From JAAUTS01 sp038250235 (GTDB lineage: Bacteria; Verrucomicrobiota; Verrucomicrobiia; Methylacidiphilales; JAAUTS01): 29,513 nucleotides of DNA. The position numbers were made by a program, and so were the translations under genes. This document shows positions 7,398-15,328 of this stretch, in pieces (position 1 is the first letter of the stretch; each line of letters opens with the position of its first letter). Where the stretch lies: positions 1-29,513 of the forward strand of contig JBBSCO010000035.1 in NCBI GenBank assembly GCA_038250235.1. The letters are read 5' to 3'. The notes under the pieces were generated by a model that worked only from the letters and a program-made list of their open reading frames with translations, did no database searches and was not told the DNA's origin.

Positions 7398-8627
7398 TCA
7401 AAGATTTCTGGAAATGGTGGGCATTACCCCATACTTTTCCAATGCTTTTTTTAAGGCGTCCAGAAATTGATCGATTTGTTGCCTGGTGTGAAGGGCAGTC
7501 ATGGCGGTGCGGATGAGATCCTTCCCGGCAGGAACACCGGGGGAAATGGCCATAACGGTAAAAAATCCCTGTTCCCAGAGTGAGGACCAGATCATATAGC
7601 ATTTTTCCTTATCACCCAGGACAATGGGGAATCCGGCGCTGGGACTTTCCCAGAAATCAACCCCGAGAGACTGGAGTCCCTGCCTGTAATAGGAACAGTT
7701 ATCAAGGAGGCGCTGGTAATGCTCCGGTTCTTTTTGCATGATGCGCAGGGAAGCCAGGGCTGCGGCCGCTTGTGCGGGAGGCAGGGCGGAACTGAAAATA
7801 ATCTGCCTGCAGTTGGAGCGGAGATATTCGATGATGTCCCGGCTGGCGGCGATGAATCCTCCCGTGCTGGCCAGAGCCTTGGAAAAGCTGCCGGCTTGGA
7901 CGTCCACTCTGGCAGTCAATCCATGATGGTCGACTGTGCCCCGGCCCTCCCGTCCCAAAGCACCCAATCCGTGGGCGTCATCGACGATGAGCAAGGCTTG
8001 GTAAGCTTCTGCCAAGGCAAGAATGCCCGGCAGGGAGGCGATGTGCCCCTCCATGGAATAAACGCCGTCGACGACGATGGCTTTGGCCTGATTGGCGGGC
8101 AGTTCTTTCAGCAGCCGCTCCAGATCAGACAGATTTTGGTGTTCAAAGCGTTCGAGGGAGGCATTACTGAGCAGGGCACCATCCCAGAGGGCGGAATGGA
8201 TGCTTTTGTCGACCAACAGAACATCTCCCCTGCGGACCAGTGTGCTAACACTTGACATACAGGCAAGATATCCTGCGGAGGTGACATGGCAGGCTTCTGT
8301 GCCGAGGAAGGCGGCCAGTGCTTCCTCCAAATCGGTATGGTAGCGCCTGGAACCATTGGCAAGGCGGGAGCCGCAGGGGCTGGTTCCCCATTTCCGGGAA
8401 GCGTCCGCAGCGGCCTCCATGACTTCAGGATGCTGGCTGAGACCCAGATATTCGTTACTGCTCATCATGATCAGTTTTTTGCCTTTGACCACGACTTCGG
8501 CACCGGCCACCTCATCAATGACGTGAAAGTAGGGTTGATACTTCAGGCGAAGCTTGGTGGTCAGGTCAGCAGAGCATCGGGCCAGCAAGGGTTTTTCTTG
8601 CGAAAAATAGCTCATTAATCCAGACAT
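7398..8627 (-). CDS. Alpha-oxoamine synthase (serine palmitoyltransferase / BioF / KBL family)
   Basis: A 409-residue PLP enzyme of fold type I that condenses an amino acid with an acyl thioester, releasing CO2, to give an alpha-amino ketone. Seen: SSNEYLGL at residues 56-63, GSRLANG at 86-92, His144 in DKSIHSALWDG (stacks on PLP), Asp216 and His219 in VDDAHGLG, and the PLP lysine Lys250 in GSFSKALASTGG. Length is normal. It heads an operon with an ACP-dehydratase and a ketosynthase, so an acyl-ACP co-substrate is inferred, as in ACP-using bacterial sphingolipid and biotin routes. No other bio genes are present, and the PYFHVI...VVVKGK stretch before SSNEYLGL reads more like serine palmitoyltransferases, so a sphingoid-like base is the favoured product. 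A downstream ATG at 8615 is an alternative start. Confidence 0.9.
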   Translation of the reverse strand: MSGLMSYFSQEKPLLARCSADLTTKLRLKYQPYFHVIDEVAGAEVVVKGKKLIMMSSNEYLGLSQHPEVMEAAADASRKWGTSPCGSRLANGSRRYHTDLEEALAAFLGTEACHVTSAGYLACMSSVSTLVRRGDVLLVDKSIHSALWDGALLSNASLERFEHQNLSDLERLLKELPANQAKAIVVDGVYSMEGHIASLPGILALAEAYQALLIVDDAHGLGALGREGRGTVDHHGLTARVDVQAGSFSKALASTGGFIAASRDIIEYLRSNCRQIIFSSALPPAQAAAALASLRIMQKEPEHYQRLLDNCSYYRQGLQSLGVDFWESPSAGFPIVLGDKEKCYMIWSSLWEQGFFTVMAISPGVPAGKDLIRTAMTALHTRQQIDQFLDALKKALEKYGVMPTISRNL

Positions 8628-8776
8628 AGATAAGGTGCAGACAGGTGATTGTCTGGCTAAACAGGACTCGCTGGCAGAATCAAAGGATTGTGTATGGTGT
8701 TATCAGGGATGTGCATCGACAAAATCAAATTAATGTTTCGCAGCTTGCATTTTGCAGCAGCCAAGCATACTTCGCC
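8628..8776. promoter_or_regulatory. Divergent intergenic region between lipid operon and exporter operon, with short inverted repeat
   Basis: These 149 bp separate the divergent oxoamine-synthase and TolC genes and must hold both promoters unless transcription comes from far away. I see no clear sigma-70 box pair. A 6-bp perfect inverted repeat, CAGACA at 8638-8643 and TGTCTG at 8650-8655 with a 6-bp spacer, lies 11 bp from the oxoamine-synthase start and could be an operator for coordinated control; its short length makes chance possible. Confidence 0.35.
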
Positions 8777-10171
8777 ATGACTTTATCCAAGCGAACAGCT
8801 TTTTTTTCATTTTTCCCGGGGGGATCGCTTATTTTTGTTGGGATTTTTATCTTGGGCACTCCGCTCAGGTCGCAGCCTTACCTTCCTGAGAAAGGGAAAG
8901 CACCGCCGAGCTATACCTTGAAGGATTGCCTTGAGCTTGGGTTGCGACACAACGTGGATATCTTGAAGGCGGAGCAGGAAATCAAAAGATCCCAAGGTTT
9001 GGTCATCACTGCCAAATCAGTCCTTTATCCCCGGATCAGCCTTTCGGGACGCATTGAAGAGCGCAACGATGATGTCTTGTCAGAGGGGACAGACCCCAAA
9101 CTCCAGCGTTTCCGGGATTACTGGACCGTTTCGGTCTCCGCCACGCAAAGTCTTTATTCCGGGGGTGCCAACCGCCAGCAAATTGCCATCGCGAAGCTCA
9201 AAAACACCACGGCTCTTGTGCAGTTCCGTGCGGTGACCGACCAGGTCCTGAGGCGCATCCGCTATGCCGTTTATGAGATGGTGGTTAACCAGGCCCAGAT
9301 TGAGGCCCAGGAAAAAACAACCCAGCTTTTGGCCCAGGAATTGATCCGCCAGCAGCAATATTTTGAGGCGGGAAAAACAACGCGTTTCAATGTGCTCCGG
9401 ACCCAGGTCAGCTTGTCCAACCAGAAAGCCCAGTTATTTCAGGCCCAGTCGCAGTTTGCCTCTTCCCGGTTGGCTCTGGCCCGGCTCCTGAATATCGAAT
9501 GGATTCCGCAGGATTCCCAGGCTCCATTCTCGGTGCAGGAAGAGCTTTCCTGCCCTCCTGTTCCCGCGACGCTGGAAGATCTGACGGCGCTGGCCCTGAC
9601 ACGCCGCCCAGAGTTGGAAGTGTTAGCATATCAGATCGAAATCGCAGAACGTCAAATCAAGGTGGACAAGGCCAGCAACATCCCCCGCATTGATGCCTTC
9701 GCCGCCTATGAGGCGCGAAGGGATCAGTCCCAGTCTTCATTTGACAGCACGACCAACGCCGGAACGCTCGGTCTTTTGGGAAGTTGGAACATTTTTGACG
9801 GGTTCAAGGGCAAGGGACAATCCATTTCGAGTATGGCAATCCTCAACTCCACAAAGATTTCACTCGGCAGCACCCGACTGCAGATTCAGAATGAAGTTCG
9901 TGACGCCTATGGACGCATGAAGACCGCGCAGCTTTCCTTGCAGGTACAAGGGGAAAATATTAAAACTGCCGAGGATTCCGTGAGGCTTGCACAAAACTCC
10001 GCCGATGCCGGTTTCGCCACCCTGTTGGACGTATTGCAGGCCACCGTTGATCTGACAACAGCGCGACTGGAGGATATCCGTGCCAAGCAGCGCTACATGA
10101 TAGCCTTGGCGGACCTGCAATATGCGGTTTCCCTCCAGCTTCAGGATCAGGTGATTCCGGGAAAACCATGA
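8777..10171 (+). CDS. TolC-family outer membrane efflux protein (first of a tandem pair)
   Basis: With the ATG at 8777 the product is 464 residues. This start is preferred because it gives a signal peptide (basic TLSKR, a hydrophobic stretch to about residue 27, then SQPYLP); the frame is open upstream to 8645, but that extension would bury it. Seen: YTLKDCLELGLRHNVDILKAEQEI near the mature N-terminus, the usual opening of OEP domains, GRIEERND, then VSATQSLYSGGANR, EAGKTTRFNVLRTQVSLSNQKAQL, and in the second half SWNIFDGFKGKGQ and NSADAGFATLLDVLQATVDL, the paired repeats of the TolC barrel/helix unit. It should form the outer-membrane duct of a tripartite exporter. It is the first gene of a four-gene operon and overlaps the next gene by ATGA. 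Confidence 0.9.
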   Translation: MTLSKRTAFFSFFPGGSLIFVGIFILGTPLRSQPYLPEKGKAPPSYTLKDCLELGLRHNVDILKAEQEIKRSQGLVITAKSVLYPRISLSGRIEERNDDVLSEGTDPKLQRFRDYWTVSVSATQSLYSGGANRQQIAIAKLKNTTALVQFRAVTDQVLRRIRYAVYEMVVNQAQIEAQEKTTQLLAQELIRQQQYFEAGKTTRFNVLRTQVSLSNQKAQLFQAQSQFASSRLALARLLNIEWIPQDSQAPFSVQEELSCPPVPATLEDLTALALTRRPELEVLAYQIEIAERQIKVDKASNIPRIDAFAAYEARRDQSQSSFDSTTNAGTLGLLGSWNIFDGFKGKGQSISSMAILNSTKISLGSTRLQIQNEVRDAYGRMKTAQLSLQVQGENIKTAEDSVRLAQNSADAGFATLLDVLQATVDLTTARLEDIRAKQRYMIALADLQYAVSLQLQDQVIPGKP

Positions 10172-11508
10172 ACGTATTCTTCCAGCGTTCCGCACTGGGC
10201 TTGCTTGGCTTGTGGGTGCAGGGGTTGGTGTTGGCCGGGCCCGTGCGGTTGGAAGCCAAGGCCACGACCGCCGGATCCGGAGGCGTTTCCCTAACATTGC
10301 AGGAATGTCTGGTGATCGCGACGAGGCTGAATCCGGATCTTCTGCGGGCTTCCACGGGTTTTACCGATGCGGAAGGGAAAGCCATCCAGTTGCGGTCGGT
10401 CCTTTATCCCCAGATCGGAGCGGTGGTCGTCAGCACTCCTCCGACGATCTATGCCCAGATTGAGCAAGTCCTTTATGACCGGGCCATCGATCCAAGGCTG
10501 AAGCTGAGCCGCCTGGCATTTAAGGAGGCGGATACCAATTACCGACAGGTTTTGACCAAAGTTGTCTACCAAACCCGCCAGGCTTTTATTGTGGCCTTGG
10601 CACGGCAAGAGTCAGTTTTACTTCAGGAGCGTTATCAGGATTTTTACAAGGGCATTCTTCCGCGGGCGGGCCAGCTCTTTGAAGCAGGCAGGATTCAAAA
10701 GGTTGAAATTTCACGCATGGAAGTCAAAGCCAACCTCGTCCGTCAGAAGCTTCTGGATGCGCGGTCATCCCAACATCAGGCGCTACTTGGTCTGGAAATA
10801 CTCCTGGGCCAGAAACTCCCGGATGACCTCCGGCTCAAGGGCGAACTCGGTAAGGAAGTGCTTCCCGGATTGGATATGGATAACTTGATAGTAGAAGCTT
10901 TTTTGAACCGGGCGGATTATCAGGCCCTGAAGACGGCTAGGCTGTCCCAGAACCAGCAGATTGTTCTTTCCACCGAGGCGATTTATCCCCGCCTGGCTTT
11001 CGGCTCCAAGTCAACAATCCAGCCGGGTGCCCTGAGTTTTGCCCAAGACTATGACGTGAACCGCAACGACAACGAACCGAATATCCAGCGTGCGGCCGGG
11101 AACACCCAGGTTCCCTTGAGTTTTTACATGAACTGGACTTTTTTTGATGGAGGCGCTTCCGCCGGATCGAAACAAAGCGCCGAGGCAAGTTTGGCGAGCC
11201 AGACAGAAGCCCTTGAGGCCATGGAGCGGTTCATTCCAAATGAAATACGGGAGGCGGTTGAAACGCTGGACTTTACCCAGAAGACCCTAAATGCCTTGAT
11301 TCTTTCACCGGATCCGCAAAAACAGCGTGAGACTTATGACCTGGATTATCAGGCCGGTAAAATCCGGTTGCTTGACCAAAGTCTGATGGAAGATTCCATT
11401 TTTATGCAGGAACAAAAAATTCTTGAGGTCAGACTTCATTTTAGTCTTTCTGCTGCTGCGTTGGATCGTAGTTTGGGACGTGTGGTGCAGTTCAAACAGC
11501 CGGAGTGA
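10168..11508 (+). CDS. TolC-family outer membrane efflux protein (second of a tandem pair)
   Basis: A 446-residue TolC-family protein whose ATG overlaps the stop of the previous gene. A signal peptide is visible (FFQRSALGLLGLWVQGLVLAG, cleavage near AGP or LEA). Seen: SLTLQECLVIATRLNPDLL (OEP opening), FEAGRIQKVEISRMEVKANLVRQ, and WTFFDGGASAGSKQ (second-repeat strand/turn motif). The final part, DYQAGKIRLLDQSLMED, replaces the usual AGxxTLLDVLxA signature with a weaker version. It is clearly homologous to its neighbour but strongly diverged, so this is not a recent duplication. The two may form a mixed trimer or serve different partners. A 24-bp gap precedes the adaptor gene. Confidence 0.87.
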   Translation: MNVFFQRSALGLLGLWVQGLVLAGPVRLEAKATTAGSGGVSLTLQECLVIATRLNPDLLRASTGFTDAEGKAIQLRSVLYPQIGAVVVSTPPTIYAQIEQVLYDRAIDPRLKLSRLAFKEADTNYRQVLTKVVYQTRQAFIVALARQESVLLQERYQDFYKGILPRAGQLFEAGRIQKVEISRMEVKANLVRQKLLDARSSQHQALLGLEILLGQKLPDDLRLKGELGKEVLPGLDMDNLIVEAFLNRADYQALKTARLSQNQQIVLSTEAIYPRLAFGSKSTIQPGALSFAQDYDVNRNDNEPNIQRAAGNTQVPLSFYMNWTFFDGGASAGSKQSAEASLASQTEALEAMERFIPNEIREAVETLDFTQKTLNALILSPDPQKQRETYDLDYQAGKIRLLDQSLMEDSIFMQEQKILEVRLHFSLSAAALDRSLGRVVQFKQPE

Positions 11509-11532
11509 ACCGGTCCTTTCCTTCAAACGATC

Positions 11533-12720
11533 ATGAAAAAAAAACAATCTCCGGAAATGGTTCCATCTGAAATAAAATTCAGAAAAAAAAGGCGTTGGGG
11601 AGCCGCGATGTTCTTCCAACTGGGAATTCCGGCATTACTGCTGGTAGGCGGCCTTGTTTATTATTTTTACACCGTCAACACCATTGAGTCCGCAGAAGTA
11701 GCGGAGGTGAAACGTGGCACTGCCGTAGCCGGGGTCTATGGCACTGTCAATGTCGAGCCAGTTAATCAGGTCATTGTTCGCACCCGGCACTACGGACAAA
11801 TAACGACCCTCAACATCAAAGAGGGAAACACGGTAAAGGCCAACCAGATGCTGATCAAAATCACCGACGACAGCTTCCAACGTCAGCTTGAGGCCACCAC
11901 CTCGGCACTGGAAAATGCCAAGACGAGGCAGTCCATGGGTTCCCCTTCCGGAGCGAATATGCGCAACAAAGAAATCGAGGTCGAGAAGCTCAAAAAACTG
12001 CTGGCAGCCAATAACATTGCCCCCATCGAATATGAAAAAGCGATGAATGAGTTGACCAGCCTCCGTGAACAGGTGCAGACCGAAAGTCTGAACCTAAAGA
12101 TGGAAGTTGATAATCTCACGCGGGCCATTGAGACGAGCAAATCCCAACTGGGACAACTGGAGGTGACTTCGCCAATGGACGGCGTGGTGCTCAATCTTTT
12201 CTGCCATCTTGGTGAATTTGTTCCTCCCCAGGCCGAGCTTTGCCGGATTGGAAGTTCCGCCAATCAGATCGTGGCCCTGATTAATGAGGAGGATGTGGGC
12301 TATCTGAGGCCGGGAATGAAAGCACAGATCCGGCTTTATGCCCATCAGGACAAGGACCTTGCTGGAACCCTGAAGGAAATCCTGCCCCAGGCAGAAAACC
12401 AGTTTTACCGCGTTGTCTTCAATCTGGATAATCCGCCGGAGACCTTTCTTCCCGGTATGACGGGCGAGATGAACATCATCATCGCCGAACACCAAAATGT
12501 TTTGACTATTCCCACGCGGGCCATCCGGAAGGGCGGCATTGTTCTGATCGTAAACAAACGGGGTGTTGTACAACAGACTAGGATAAAAACCGGCTTCAGA
12601 ACATTGGAAAAAACGGAGGTTACGGAAGGACTGACGGAAGGTGATGCCGTCATTTTGTCCAATCATGATTTTTACAAAGAGGGCGTTAGAGTGCGGTCGC
12701 TACTTTACAAAAATAACTGA
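11533..12720 (+). CDS. HlyD/MacA-type periplasmic adaptor (membrane fusion protein)
   Basis: A 395-residue adaptor: a cytosolic basic tail (residues 1-22), one membrane segment at about 24-47 (MFFQLGIPALLLVGGLVYYF), a first half-lipoyl strand set (RTRHYGQITTLNIKEGNTVKANQMLIKI), a coiled-coil hairpin at about 105-205, the second lipoyl half (LEVTSPMDGVVLNLFCHLGEFV), then a beta-barrel and membrane-proximal domain with FLPGMTGEMNIII and LTIPTRAI. It links the inner-membrane permease to the TolC duct. It sits between the TolC pair and the permease, 2 bp before the latter. A run of nine A residues follows the ATG and a second A-run lies near codon 20. The adaptor call is strong; the substrate is not known. 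Confidence 0.92.
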   Translation: MKKKQSPEMVPSEIKFRKKRRWGAAMFFQLGIPALLLVGGLVYYFYTVNTIESAEVAEVKRGTAVAGVYGTVNVEPVNQVIVRTRHYGQITTLNIKEGNTVKANQMLIKITDDSFQRQLEATTSALENAKTRQSMGSPSGANMRNKEIEVEKLKKLLAANNIAPIEYEKAMNELTSLREQVQTESLNLKMEVDNLTRAIETSKSQLGQLEVTSPMDGVVLNLFCHLGEFVPPQAELCRIGSSANQIVALINEEDVGYLRPGMKAQIRLYAHQDKDLAGTLKEILPQAENQFYRVVFNLDNPPETFLPGMTGEMNIIIAEHQNVLTIPTRAIRKGGIVLIVNKRGVVQQTRIKTGFRTLEKTEVTEGLTEGDAVILSNHDFYKEGVRVRSLLYKNN

Positions 12721-12722
12721 GT

Positions 12723-13973
12723 GTGAGAGCCCCATCCTATCATATCGCTATTCGCTTTCTTCTTGCACACAGGCGTTCCATGGGACTGACCACCCTGGGG
12801 GTTGCCGTGGGGGTGGGTCTCTTTATCGCCGCATTGGCCCAAACCCAGGGGTTCGAAAAATTTTACATTGCCACAGTGTTGGGTTCCGAGGGCAGTCTGG
12901 TGATTACGGACCGGTTCCAGGAACTCCATACACGGATTATTTCGAACACACCGAACCAGCAGGTTCTGGTGGCCAACCAGCAGCAACGGAAGTTTTATCC
13001 CGGTATAGCCGATGCCTACCGCATCATTGATGTTCTTTCCAACTATCCCGAAGTCGTTGCCTGTTCTCCGATCATTGAAGGCCGGGCTTTTGTGCGCTCG
13101 GGTTTTTCCACGGAAGCCGTTTCTTTGCAGGGTATCAACCTGGATCTCCACCTTAGATCGACCGATTTCGGAAGGCAAGTGGACAAGGGATCCATCGAGG
13201 ATTTCCGCAACAATCCCTCCGGTGTCTGTATTGGAGCCAGCCTGGCGGAGCGGATGAGACTGGCTGTCGGACAGAGCATTTATCTGGTCGGGCCTGAAAA
13301 CGAAACTAGAAGATTCCGTATCGATGTGATCTACGAGACAGGGGTTTGGGACTTCGACATCAAAAATGTTTTTGTCCATACCCGCTCCGCCCAGGCTTTG
13401 TTGAGGAAACCCTATTTTACATCATTTATGATCGTGAAGCTCAAGAACCCCGACCGTGCTCCGGAGATGGCGGCGGCATTTCAGGATCTCCTCTCCCACT
13501 CGGCCGCTTCCTGGCAGGAAAGACAGCGTGGCAACCTACAGATTTTCAAAGCTCTGAGGCTTTCGGCGGGTATTGTTGTTTCGATGGTCATTCTTATCTC
13601 AGGATTTGGAATTTTCAATGTTCTCTCCATTTCGGTCATGCAACGGACAAAGGAGATCGCGATTCTTCGCTCGATGGGATACCGTAAGGGGGACATAGCA
13701 GGGATTTTTCTTTGGCAGGGTTTTTGGGTTGCCCTTTTGGGAATACTGGGCGGTTGGGCGCTGGGGGCATTGATGACGTGGATTATTTCTAAAATCCCGG
13801 TAAACTTTCGTGGTATTCTTAGGACGGATTATTTCCTTGTTGAATGGTCTTACACCCATTACCTGATCGGAGGCTTGTTGGCCGTAGTTGCTGTTCTGGT
13901 TGCCGCCTATATTCCCGCCCGCCGGGCATCCCGCCTGGAACCGGCTGAGATTCTGAGGGGAACAGGTCAGTAA
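12723..13973 (+). CDS. MacB/FtsX-type ABC transporter permease
   Basis: A 416-residue permease with the four-helix layout of the MacB/LolC/FtsX family: one membrane segment near residues 20-40 (TTLGVAVGVGLFIAAL), a large periplasmic domain at about 45-270, then three helices (SAGIVVSMVILISGFGIFNVL; FLWQGFWVALLGILGG; LIGGLLAVVAVLVAAYIPA) ending in ARRASRLEPAEILRG, a typical family C-terminus. A cytosolic stretch, MQRTKEIAILRSMGYRKGD, is the conserved coupling segment that contacts the ATPase. Translation starts at a GTG 2 bp after the adaptor stop. No ABC ATPase domain is fused or encoded nearby; the next gene is a convergent hemG only 2 bp away. The ATPase must come from elsewhere. Confidence 0.9.
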   Translation: MRAPSYHIAIRFLLAHRRSMGLTTLGVAVGVGLFIAALAQTQGFEKFYIATVLGSEGSLVITDRFQELHTRIISNTPNQQVLVANQQQRKFYPGIADAYRIIDVLSNYPEVVACSPIIEGRAFVRSGFSTEAVSLQGINLDLHLRSTDFGRQVDKGSIEDFRNNPSGVCIGASLAERMRLAVGQSIYLVGPENETRRFRIDVIYETGVWDFDIKNVFVHTRSAQALLRKPYFTSFMIVKLKNPDRAPEMAAAFQDLLSHSAASWQERQRGNLQIFKALRLSAGIVVSMVILISGFGIFNVLSISVMQRTKEIAILRSMGYRKGDIAGIFLWQGFWVALLGILGGWALGALMTWIISKIPVNFRGILRTDYFLVEWSYTHYLIGGLLAVVAVLVAAYIPARRASRLEPAEILRGTGQ

Positions 13974-13975
13974 TA

Positions 13976-15328
13976 TCAAAGGATTCCGAGGTAGGTGGAT
14001 ACTTCGCGGGAGACCCGGTCACCGTTGGTGATGCAGTCGGTTACGGAGATGCCGTTCCGGCAGTTGCCTGCAAAATACCAGCCGGGATTCTTTTCCTCAA
14101 AATCGCACAGATTCCGTAGGAAGTGCCCGTATTCCAGCGAATATTGGGGGATGGCTTGCTTCCATGGAATCAATTTGTGCCAGAGAGGCGGGCCACTGAT
14201 TCCCAAAAGATGATCCAGGTCAACGAGGGCGATTTCGAGGGACTTTTCCGGGGTGAGTTCTGTCAGTTGGGGTTGTCTGCCCCCTCCCATAAAAACAGTC
14301 AGCAGCACCTGGCTGTCAGGGGCGCGACCGGGGAAAAGTGTTGAGGGAAAAAGACAGCCCAGAATATTCAGTTTTTCCACTTCGGGAACGAGCATCCCGA
14401 AGCCGTCCAGGGCATGCCTGATTTGCTTGCGCTGGAAACCAAGATGCCAGACGCTAACGGGGGAGTAGGATATTCCAGGGTTCAGATCCCTGATTTCAGG
14501 TTGCAGAAGGCTTAGCTGGTGCCAGGGAAGGGTGGAGATGACGGCATCGAAAGGCTGCTCATTGATGATCCAGTGTGTGAGATCCCTGCGGATGCTTTGG
14601 ACAGGGTTTTCCAGATACAGTTGGTCGCCAAAGTTTTGACTCAATGCATCCGTCAGGGTCTGCACTCCTTGGCGAAAGGACACGAGTTTGCGTTTGGTTC
14701 CGGACTTTGCTTTCCGGGGTTTCATCAGGAACCCTTTGACCAAAGAACCATAGGTTTGTTCCAGTTCCCAGAGGAGAGGAAAGGAATAGCGGGCGGAGAG
14801 TTTTTCCGGGGCCCCGGCATAGACCCCGGAGACAAAAGGATTCAGAAGGTAGTCCAGGGCTTCTTTGCCGAGGCGGCGTTCGACAAAGGCGGCCAGAGTT
14901 TCGTCTGTTTTTTCGGATTTGGGTTGGAAGGGTTCCAGCAATAGGCGGATTTTTCCGCAGAAGCTGAGCAAAGGACTTGTGATAAAGCTCAGGGGCGACA
15001 TGGGGGCGGCAACGGGTTTGCCATTTCGGACAATGAAACGTTTATTGGAGTCGGGATTGGCTTCGACCAATTCGGATTGGAGATTCAATTCAGAGATGAG
15101 GTCCGCCAAATCGCCTCCGTTCAGCAATAGGGAGTTGGGGCCATATTCAAATTGAAAGCCATGCTCATTCCCGGTGCGGATGACGCCTCCGGCCCGGGGA
15201 GCCGCTTCGAATAAAAGGGGGCTTAAGCCCTTTTTGTTGAGGAAATAAGCGGCGGAGAGCCCTGAGAGACCGGCTCCAAGAATGGCGATTTTGGGGGAAG
15301 TTTTCTGTTTTCTGTTTTCTGTTTTCAT
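13976..15328 (-). CDS. hemG: FAD-dependent protoporphyrinogen/coproporphyrinogen oxidase
   Basis: A 450-residue HemY/HemG-type flavoprotein that oxidises protoporphyrinogen IX (or coproporphyrinogen III) with oxygen. Seen: IAILGAGLSGLSAAYFL at residues 14-30 and FEAAPRAGG (FAD-binding Rossmann motif), GPNSLL (residues about 65-70, conserved in the family), LLNPFVSGVYAG, and the C-terminal FAD-contact region WYFAGNCRNGISVTDCITNG. With hemF and a ferrochelatase also present, the protoporphyrin route is most likely. The ATG follows the hemE stop directly (TGAATG), so they are co-translated. The first 10 codons are made of a heptamer tandem repeat. The 3' end is 2 bp from the convergent permease gene. 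Confidence 0.93.
   Translation of the reverse strand: MKTENRKQKTSPKIAILGAGLSGLSAAYFLNKKGLSPLLFEAAPRAGGVIRTGNEHGFQFEYGPNSLLLNGGDLADLISELNLQSELVEANPDSNKRFIVRNGKPVAAPMSPLSFITSPLLSFCGKIRLLLEPFQPKSEKTDETLAAFVERRLGKEALDYLLNPFVSGVYAGAPEKLSARYSFPLLWELEQTYGSLVKGFLMKPRKAKSGTKRKLVSFRQGVQTLTDALSQNFGDQLYLENPVQSIRRDLTHWIINEQPFDAVISTLPWHQLSLLQPEIRDLNPGISYSPVSVWHLGFQRKQIRHALDGFGMLVPEVEKLNILGCLFPSTLFPGRAPDSQVLLTVFMGGGRQPQLTELTPEKSLEIALVDLDHLLGISGPPLWHKLIPWKQAIPQYSLEYGHFLRNLCDFEEKNPGWYFAGNCRNGISVTDCITNGDRVSREVSTYLGIL
15301..15326 (-). repeat. Heptameric tandem repeat (CAGAAAA, about 3.7 copies) at the hemG start
   Basis: On the + strand the unit TTTTCTG occurs three times in perfect tandem (15301-15307, 15308-15314, 15315-15321), followed by TTTTC. 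It lies immediately after the hemG start codon and encodes the lysine/glutamine-rich leader KTENRKQKTS. Because the unit is 7 bp, gain or loss of one copy would shift the reading frame. Confidence 0.9.

Noticed and set aside
7398..8627. Assigning the oxoamine synthase as BioF (biotin synthesis)
   Set aside because: No bioA, bioB, bioC or bioD is nearby, and the neighbours point to lipid synthesis; BioF cannot be strictly excluded by motifs.
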